From an uncultured Collinsella sp. (lineage in GTDB: Bacteria; Actinomycetota; Coriobacteriia; Coriobacteriales; Coriobacteriaceae), in assembly GCA_958453575.1 (NCBI GenBank), contig CAUDYH010000026.1, forward strand, positions 1 through 9,866: DNA of 9,866 nt, written 5' to 3'. Positions 5,936-9,866 of this stretch are shown piece after piece (the stretch's first letter is position 1; the number at the start of each line of letters is the position of its first letter). The translations under genes and the position numbers were made by a program. The notes beneath the pieces are model-generated. The model had not been told where the DNA came from. It made no database searches and saw only the letters and a program-made list of their open reading frames with translations.

Positions 5936-6733
5936 CTAGAGCCCCAGGATGCCACGGACAGCCCGGGCAGCCGCTGCCGGGCGATCGCGCAGACCGTTAT
6001 GCGCGCCCGGGATCGTCACGAGAGGGCAATCGAGATATTCGGCAGCCGCTCGCGTGCCAGCCTCGCGGGGCGTGCCAATCGAGAGCTCGCCTAGGAGCAC
6101 GGCGGCCACCGTTTTCGACGCGCGAACGCTATCCCAATCGGGAACGCAGGTCATAGTAATCCCGTATTCGTTTGCCATGAAACTGCGGCCGTTGCGCAGG
6201 GCATGCTTGGCTTCTGCCTCGGTCGTTCCAGGAGCCTCGGGGTCCAAGTCGCCGAGGGCTCCCAAGAAAAGCCGGAGCGCCCTTGAAACCTTTCCAGCCG
6301 CAATCATATCGAGCAAAACCGGAGCTGCGCCCATGCCGACGCCTTCGGCCGACACAGCCGGCTCATGCAGAATCGCACGGGCGACGAGATGGGGTTCAGT
6401 GCGAAGAAGCTCCAGCGCCACCAACGTACCGGCGCTGTGCGCAAGCACATTTGTCGGAGCGCCAACGTGTTCGATCACGGCCTGCAGGTCGGCGGCCTGA
6501 GCGGCAAGATCATAGCTGCCGTCTGCCGCTTCGCTGCTGCCACCACAGCCGCGGCGGTCGTAGGCAATGACGCGGTAGTCACAGGCGAGCTCGCGGGCGA
6601 TACCGTCAAAAAAGACGCCGTCAACACAAGCGCCGTGCACGCACACCAAGGCAGGAGTATCAGGCGACACATCCGGGCCGGCATATTCGCGACAGGCAAT
6701 CGTGGTGCCCGCATTCTCGACCGTAAAATCCAT
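5936..6733 (-). CDS. Alpha/beta-fold hydrolase
   Basis: A 265-residue cytoplasmic protein with no signal peptide and the standard alpha/beta hydrolase layout. Oxyanion-hole motif VHGACVDG lies at 32-39, and YDRRGCGGS at 58-66 is the usual strand-4 turn. The nucleophile Ser100 is in AHSAG (98-102, Ala in place of the first Gly of GxSxG). A cap region spans about 125-200, the probable acid is Glu216 in LLGELS, and the catalytic His245 is in PGAHNG. Length and motifs fit the broad esterase, lactonase or haloperoxidase-like group; the substrate cannot be predicted. The ATG at 6733 follows GGGGG by 7 bases. It is transcribed away from the radical SAM gene and stands 211 bases before the HD-GYP gene, so it is probably its own unit. 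No U-tract terminator was found after its stop. Confidence 0.9.
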   Translation of the reverse strand: MDFTVENAGTTIACREYAGPDVSPDTPALVCVHGACVDGVFFDGIARELACDYRVIAYDRRGCGGSSEAADGSYDLAAQAADLQAVIEHVGAPTNVLAHSAGTLVALELLRTEPHLVARAILHEPAVSAEGVGMGAAPVLLDMIAAGKVSRALRLFLGALGDLDPEAPGTTEAEAKHALRNGRSFMANEYGITMTCVPDWDSVRASKTVAAVLLGELSIGTPREAGTRAAAEYLDCPLVTIPGAHNGLRDRPAAAARAVRGILGL

Positions 6734-6885
6734 GTTGTGCCCCCATCATCAATGCTCATCCAGTTGCACGTCAGCACGGTTGGATGGACCCGCATTGCTT
6801 TACGCCTTGTTAACAGATTAACTGTACCCGACCCGAGGCTTTTCATGGCACGGCATCATGAGCGACGTGAAAAAACGAAACTTGT

Positions 6886-6910
6886 AAAGCAAGAGCCCAC
6901 ACCTTGCTTT
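6886..6910. repeat. Perfect 8-bp inverted repeat before the radical SAM gene
   Basis: AAAGCAAG (6886-6893) and CTTGCTTT (6903-6910) are separated by 9 bases, about 45 bases before the radical SAM start. It could be an operator or a 5'-leader hairpin; no U-tract follows, so not a terminator. The rest of the divergent gap 6734-6958 shows a small dyad GTTAA-CAGA-TTAAC (6809-6822) and no promoter I can assign with confidence. Confidence 0.4.
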
Positions 6911-6958
6911 GGAGCCGATGCTATGCTTAGGCACAATTGTCTTGAGGAGCATATGCCT

Positions 6959-7735
6959 ATGTCTACGTTTTTGAATGCCAGCCCCATCTTTGGGCCCGTT
7001 CGCAGCCGTCGCCTTGGTCTCTCGCTCGGCGTCAACATGATGCCGGCCAGCGGCAAAATCTGCACGTTCGACTGCATCTACTGCGAGAACGGCCTCAACG
7101 CCGAGCGCCCCTGCCATGAGCCGTATAACACGGCTGCCGTGGTACTCGAAGCGCTCGAGGCAAAGCTGCGCGAGATGGCAGCCGAGGGCGAGCCCCCCGA
7201 TGTAATCACCTTCGCAGGCAACGGCGAGCCCACCGCCGCACCGGAGTTTCCACAGGCCATCGCCGGCGCCGTCGCGCTGCGCGATCAGCTAGCCCCCAAC
7301 ACCAAGATTGCCGTGCTTTCCAACGGCACGCGCGCCGACCAGCCCGCTGTGCACGATGCGCTCATGATGGTCGACGACAACATTCTTAAGCTCGATACCG
7401 TCGACCCGGCGTTTATCCAGCTGCTCGACCAGCCCGTTGGCCCCTATGACGTCGAGCACCAGATCGAGACGTTCGCAGGCTTTAACGGTCATGTCATTAT
7501 CCAGACGATGTTTTTGAGCGGTGAGTACCGGGGCAAGTCTCTCGATAACACCGGCGAGGAGTACGTCGGCCCTTGGCTCGCGGCGCTCGAGCGCATTCGT
7601 CCGCAGGAGGCGACCATCTACACGGTCGCGCGCGAGACACCAGTCGCCGGCCTTGCCAAAGCAGCGCCCGAGGTGCTCGACGCCATTGCCGCGCGCGTGC
7701 GCGCCCTCGGTATTCCCTGCCAGGTGAGCTACTAG
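6959..7735 (+). CDS. Radical SAM protein, COG0731-like
   Basis: A 258-residue radical S-adenosylmethionine enzyme. The [4Fe-4S] cluster motif CxxxCxxC is Cys35, Cys39, Cys42 in ICTFDCIYC (34-42). Residues 11-23, FGPVRSRRLGLSL, and FAGNGEPT (85-92) are hallmarks of the COG0731 group, whose best-known relatives make the wyosine tRNA base in archaea and eukaryotes. Bacterial members are shorter and have no settled function, so tRNA modification is only a possibility. SNGT (121-124) continues the family pattern on the SAM-binding side. No C-terminal auxiliary cluster is seen. The frame is open far upstream (from 6365) through the antisense of the hydrolase, which is not credible coding. GAGGAG at 6944-6949 sits 9 bases before the ATG at 6959 and only 3 before the ATG at 6953, so 6959 is preferred; 6953 (two more residues, Met-Pro) remains possible. 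Confidence 0.92.
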   Translation: MSTFLNASPIFGPVRSRRLGLSLGVNMMPASGKICTFDCIYCENGLNAERPCHEPYNTAAVVLEALEAKLREMAAEGEPPDVITFAGNGEPTAAPEFPQAIAGAVALRDQLAPNTKIAVLSNGTRADQPAVHDALMMVDDNILKLDTVDPAFIQLLDQPVGPYDVEHQIETFAGFNGHVIIQTMFLSGEYRGKSLDNTGEEYVGPWLAALERIRPQEATIYTVARETPVAGLAKAAPEVLDAIAARVRALGIPCQVSY

Positions 7736-7796
7736 CGCGGCCGCCCGCCAGCAGCTAAATTAGCCCCATCCCAAATGAGCTGGTCTGCGGGTGGGC

Positions 7797-7802
7797 TATA
7801 CT
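7797..7802 (+). promoter_or_regulatory. Candidate -10 element for the methionine aminopeptidase gene
   Basis: TATACT (5 of 6 consensus) lies 25 bases before the start codon. No matching -35 hexamer is visible at 15-19 bases upstream, so the promoter call rests on the -10 and its position alone. Confidence 0.35.
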
Positions 7803-7827
7803 AGCTGCGGATGAAAGGAAGTTAGCC

Positions 7828-8715
7828 ATGTATGACAAAGGACCCGTGCCCGGCCGCAACGACGCTTGCTGGTGCGGCAGCGGCAAGAAATACAAGAAAT
7901 GCCATAGCGCCTTTGATGAGCGCCTCGAGCGCCTGTGGGAGGAGGGCTGGGAGGTTCTGCCCCGCACGCTCTACAAGACGCCCGCCGACATCGAGGGCAT
8001 CAAACGCTCGGCCGCCATCAATGTGGGCGTGCTCGACTACGTAGGCGAGCACATCGCCGCGGGCATGACCACCAACCAGATCGACCAGATGATCTACGAC
8101 TACACCGTCGAGCACGGTGGCACACCGGCCGACCTCCACTACGAGGGCTACCCAAAGAGCGTGTGCACCTCGATCAACGACGTCGTCTGCCACGGCATTC
8201 CCTGTGATACGGACGTGCTGCACGAGGGCGACATCATCAACGTGGACTGCTCCACGATCCTAGACGGCTACTTTAGCGACTCGAGCCGCATGTTCTGCAT
8301 CGGCGAGGTCTCGGCCGAGCGCCAGCGCCTGGTCGACGTCACCCGCGCCAGCGTGGAGGCGGGTCTGGCAGCCGTCAAGCCATGGCTGCCACTGTCCGTG
8401 ATGGCCGAGGCCGTGCAAAAGACGGTCGAGGACGCCGGCTTTAGCGTGGTGCGCGAGTACGGCGGACACGGCATCGGTAAGGAGTTCCACGAGGACCCGT
8501 TTGTGGGCTTTACCACCGAGGCACCCGATGTGGACACCATCATGGCTCCGGGCATGGTCTTTACCATTGAGCCCATGGTCAATGCCGGAGCGCCCGACAT
8601 CAAGATTAGCAAGGGTGACGGCTGGTGCGTGCGCACCAAGGACGGTAGCGATTCGGCTCAGTGCGAGGTACAGCTCGTGGTGACCGAGGACGGTTACGAG
8701 CTGCTGAGCTGGTAG
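7828..8715 (+). CDS. map: Type I methionine aminopeptidase with N-terminal SEC-C motif
   Basis: A 295-residue cytoplasmic metalloenzyme that removes the initiator methionine from nascent proteins. Residues 8-26 are a SEC-C zinc motif (Cys14, Cys16, Cys25, His26), the kind found at the SecA C-terminus. Residues about 50-295 are the pita-bread catalytic domain. Metal ligands are Asp140, Asp151, His214, Glu248 and Glu280, with His122 and His221 at the substrate site; their spacing matches E. coli Map closely (97, 108, 171, 204, 235 and 79, 178). AAAGGAAG at 7814-7821 lies 6 bases before the ATG. The gene follows the radical SAM gene by 92 bases, with its own candidate -10, and ends at a strong intrinsic terminator, so it is probably monocistronic. 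The SEC-C segment likely helps ribosome or metal binding, by analogy with other N-terminal Map extensions. Confidence 0.97.
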   Translation: MYDKGPVPGRNDACWCGSGKKYKKCHSAFDERLERLWEEGWEVLPRTLYKTPADIEGIKRSAAINVGVLDYVGEHIAAGMTTNQIDQMIYDYTVEHGGTPADLHYEGYPKSVCTSINDVVCHGIPCDTDVLHEGDIINVDCSTILDGYFSDSSRMFCIGEVSAERQRLVDVTRASVEAGLAAVKPWLPLSVMAEAVQKTVEDAGFSVVREYGGHGIGKEFHEDPFVGFTTEAPDVDTIMAPGMVFTIEPMVNAGAPDIKISKGDGWCVRTKDGSDSAQCEVQLVVTEDGYELLSW

Positions 8716-8724
8716 CCGTGGATG

Positions 8725-8772
8725 CGCCGGATGCTGACGGGCACGCTCGTCTTGCATCCGGCGTTTTTATTT
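8725..8772 (+). terminator. Intrinsic terminator after map
   Basis: CGCCGGATGC (8725-8734) pairs perfectly with GCATCCGGCG (8754-8763), and inside the loop GACG can pair with CGTC. The stem is followed directly by TTTTTATTT (8764-8772). It begins 9 bases after the map stop codon. Confidence 0.92.
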
Positions 8773-8792
8773 GAACGTTTTGCCTGATAAAA

Positions 8793-8825
8793 CCTGCCAA
8801 AATAAACCTGTCCCCTTTTGGCAGG
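8793..8825. repeat. Perfect 10-bp inverted repeat in the dehydrogenase leader
   Basis: CCTGCCAAAA (8793-8802) and TTTTGGCAGG (8816-8825) flank the 13-base loop TAAACCTGTCCCC. It sits between the map terminator and the ribosome site (GGAGAGG, 8832-8838) of the dehydrogenase gene. No T-run follows, so it is not a terminator. It may be an operator, a leader hairpin or a dispersed repeat; the CCTGNC core occurs in both arm and loop. Confidence 0.55.
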
Positions 8826-8845
8826 TCGAGCGGAGAGGACTGCTT

Positions 8846-9781
8846 GTGAACATCCTGGTTTTGTTGCCCGTCAACGACCGCCATCGCGCAATTCTTGAGT
8901 CGAGCGCTCCGGGCGAGGACTTTATCTACACGAGCTCCGACGCCGCCACGCGCGAGCAGGTCGCCGATGCCGACGTAATCCTGGGCAACATCGACCCTGA
9001 CATGCTCACGACATGCGAACATCTCCAGCTGTTGCAATTGCAGACCGCCGGCTATGACGATTACCTTGCCGCCGGGACCGTGCCGGCTGAAGCCAAGCTG
9101 TCTTGCTCAATCGGCGCCTACGGCCAGGCCGTGAGCGAGCACATGTTTGCCATGGTCCTTTCCTTGATGAAGCGCCTGCCCGGCTATCACGACTTGCAGC
9201 GTGAGCATCGCTGGGAGGATTTGGGGCCGGTCACCTCGCTCAAAAACGCCAATGTGCTGGTGCTGGGCGCGGGCGATATCGGCGGCCACTTCGCCACGCT
9301 CTGCCGCAGCATGGGCGCACACGTCCGCGGCATCAAGCGCCATCCGCTCGTCTACCCCATTGTGTTTGAGGACATGGACGGCATGGACGCCCTGCCCGAG
9401 CGCCTGGCCGAGGCAGACGTCGTCGCATCCTTTATGCCCAGCACACCCGAGACCCGCGGTCTGGCGAACGCCGAATTCTTCGCCGCGATGAAACCAGGCG
9501 CTTTCTTTGCCAACGGCGGCCGCGGCGACCTCGTGGTTGCTGACGACTTGGTTGCCGCCCTGGAGTCGGGACATCTTGCCGGCGCCGCGGTCGACGTCAC
9601 CGACCCCGAGCCGCTGCCTGAGACAAGCCCCCTGTGGGATGCGCCCAACATGCTCATCACACCGCACGTCTCCGGATGGTTCCACCTGGCAGCCACGCTC
9701 AACAACGTCGTCGACATCGCCGCGGAGAATCTGCGTCACCTGCAGGCCGGCGAGACCCTGCGCTGCTGGATCGAACATTAG
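8846..9781 (+). CDS. D-isomer-specific 2-hydroxyacid dehydrogenase, probably NADPH-dependent
   Basis: A 311-residue cytoplasmic oxidoreductase that should interconvert a 2-oxoacid and a D-2-hydroxyacid. The Rossmann motif GAGDIG is at 141-146. Catalytic residues are Arg226 (NGGRGDLV), Glu255 (TDPEPLP) and His274 (ITPHVSG), all in canonical order and spacing. After the second nucleotide-binding strand the sequence is RGIKRHP (161-167) rather than an acidic residue, which in this family favours NADPH, as in glyoxylate/hydroxypyruvate reductases. The chosen start is GTG at 8846, preceded by GGAGAGG with 7 bases spacing, giving the natural beginning MNILVLLPVN. The frame runs back to a TTG at 8771, but that stretch covers the inverted repeat and terminator tail and is not protein-like. 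The exact substrate (glyoxylate, hydroxypyruvate or another oxoacid) is not determined. Confidence 0.93.
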   Translation: MNILVLLPVNDRHRAILESSAPGEDFIYTSSDAATREQVADADVILGNIDPDMLTTCEHLQLLQLQTAGYDDYLAAGTVPAEAKLSCSIGAYGQAVSEHMFAMVLSLMKRLPGYHDLQREHRWEDLGPVTSLKNANVLVLGAGDIGGHFATLCRSMGAHVRGIKRHPLVYPIVFEDMDGMDALPERLAEADVVASFMPSTPETRGLANAEFFAAMKPGAFFANGGRGDLVVADDLVAALESGHLAGAAVDVTDPEPLPETSPLWDAPNMLITPHVSGWFHLAATLNNVVDIAAENLRHLQAGETLRCWIEH

Positions 9782-9784
9782 GGT

Positions 9785-9808
9785 TCCGCCGTTCTAACGA
9801 ACGGCGGA
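9785..9808 (+). terminator. GC-rich hairpin after the dehydrogenase gene
   Basis: TCCGCCGTTC (9785-9794) pairs perfectly with GAACGGCGGA (9799-9808) around the loop TAAC, four bases after the stop codon. No U-tract follows (the next bases are CCGGCCG), so it may be a transcript-end stabiliser or a Rho-assisted terminator rather than a classic one. Confidence 0.5.
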
Positions 9809-9863
9809 CCGGCCGACGCTGCGCGCCGCCCAGGGCGACAATTTGTCATTCAAAAGGCAAGGC

Positions 9864-9866
9864 ATG
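9864..9866 (+). other. Possible start codon of the next gene at the window edge
   Basis: The last three bases are ATG, with AAAAGG ending 6 bases upstream, a plausible ribosome site. Only the start codon would lie inside the window, so this cannot be confirmed. Confidence 0.3.

Noticed and set aside
5826..5942. Minus-strand open frame after the hydrolase stop, reading a basic tail (FIRKRFGRINKRAQ) to a TAA at 5826.
   Set aside because: It has no start codon in frame, overlaps the hydrolase end in another frame, and the hydrolase already ends naturally. It is more likely chance than a broken gene.
6365..6952. Upstream in-frame extension of the radical SAM reading frame.
   Set aside because: It runs antisense through the hydrolase gene and the divergent intergenic region, is not protein-like, and a good ribosome site marks the internal start.
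7751..7808. GCAGCTA and TAGCTGC, a 7-bp inverted pair 44 bases apart between the radical SAM and map genes.
   Set aside because: Too short for so large a separation; likely chance. There is no U-tract to make a terminator for the radical SAM gene.
8771..8845. TTG-initiated N-terminal extension of the dehydrogenase.
   Set aside because: It begins in the map terminator tail and crosses a perfect hairpin. The GTG at 8846 has a proper ribosome site and gives the normal family N-terminus.
9837..9847. Small palindrome GACAA-T-TTGTC near the right edge.
   Set aside because: Eleven bases with a one-base centre is weak evidence, and the next gene is not visible to give it context.

Overview
The window looks like chromosomal DNA from a high-GC commensal actinobacterium, most plausibly a member of the Coriobacteriia such as Collinsella. 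This is an inference from GC-rich codon use in most genes, from gene content (SEC-C methionine aminopeptidase, DUF2975/XRE pair, HD-GYP regulator) and from general style; there is no rRNA or marker gene here to prove it. I saw no tRNA, rRNA, CRISPR array, transposase or origin. No gap between genes exceeds about 230 bases.

Left part, all on the minus strand. Positions 1-2189 hold a three-gene ABC transporter operon of the BcrA/LanFEG type (antimicrobial-peptide export or immunity): ATPase, then two overlapping membrane permeases, the second running off the window edge. This block is visibly more A/T-rich than the right half. Upstream of it is a separate two-gene unit, a DUF2975 membrane protein followed by a small XRE/YozG-like repressor, closed by an intrinsic terminator. 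The two units carry operator-like dyads with the same outer half-sites (TATCG, 24 nt, CGATA), each ending 18-20 bp before the first start codon. I therefore infer that the small repressor controls its own operon and the transporter operon.

Middle part, minus strand. A long near-perfect hairpin bounded by repeats of TGAGCGTGGAT (3345-3440) separates that cassette from a signalling pair: a 626-residue degenerate-GGDEF / receiver / HD-GYP protein and, 24 bp downstream, a free-standing Hpt phosphotransfer protein. The likely logic is a phosphorelay in which Hpt His61 exchanges phosphate with receiver Asp323 to control cyclic-di-GMP hydrolysis by the HD-GYP domain. An alpha/beta hydrolase gene lies further upstream on the same strand.

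Right part, plus strand. Starting from a divergent intergenic region (6734-6958) are three GC-rich genes: a COG0731-like radical SAM protein, a type I methionine aminopeptidase with an N-terminal SEC-C zinc motif and a strong intrinsic terminator after it, and a D-isomer 2-hydroxyacid dehydrogenase with a probable NADPH preference. These look like independent housekeeping or metabolic units rather than one pathway.

The best candidates for new biology are the shared-operator link between the DUF2975/XRE pair and the peptide-type ABC transporter, the hairpin element, and the Hpt-coupled HD-GYP regulator with a corrupted GGDEF site. All three need comparison with other genomes before any novelty claim.
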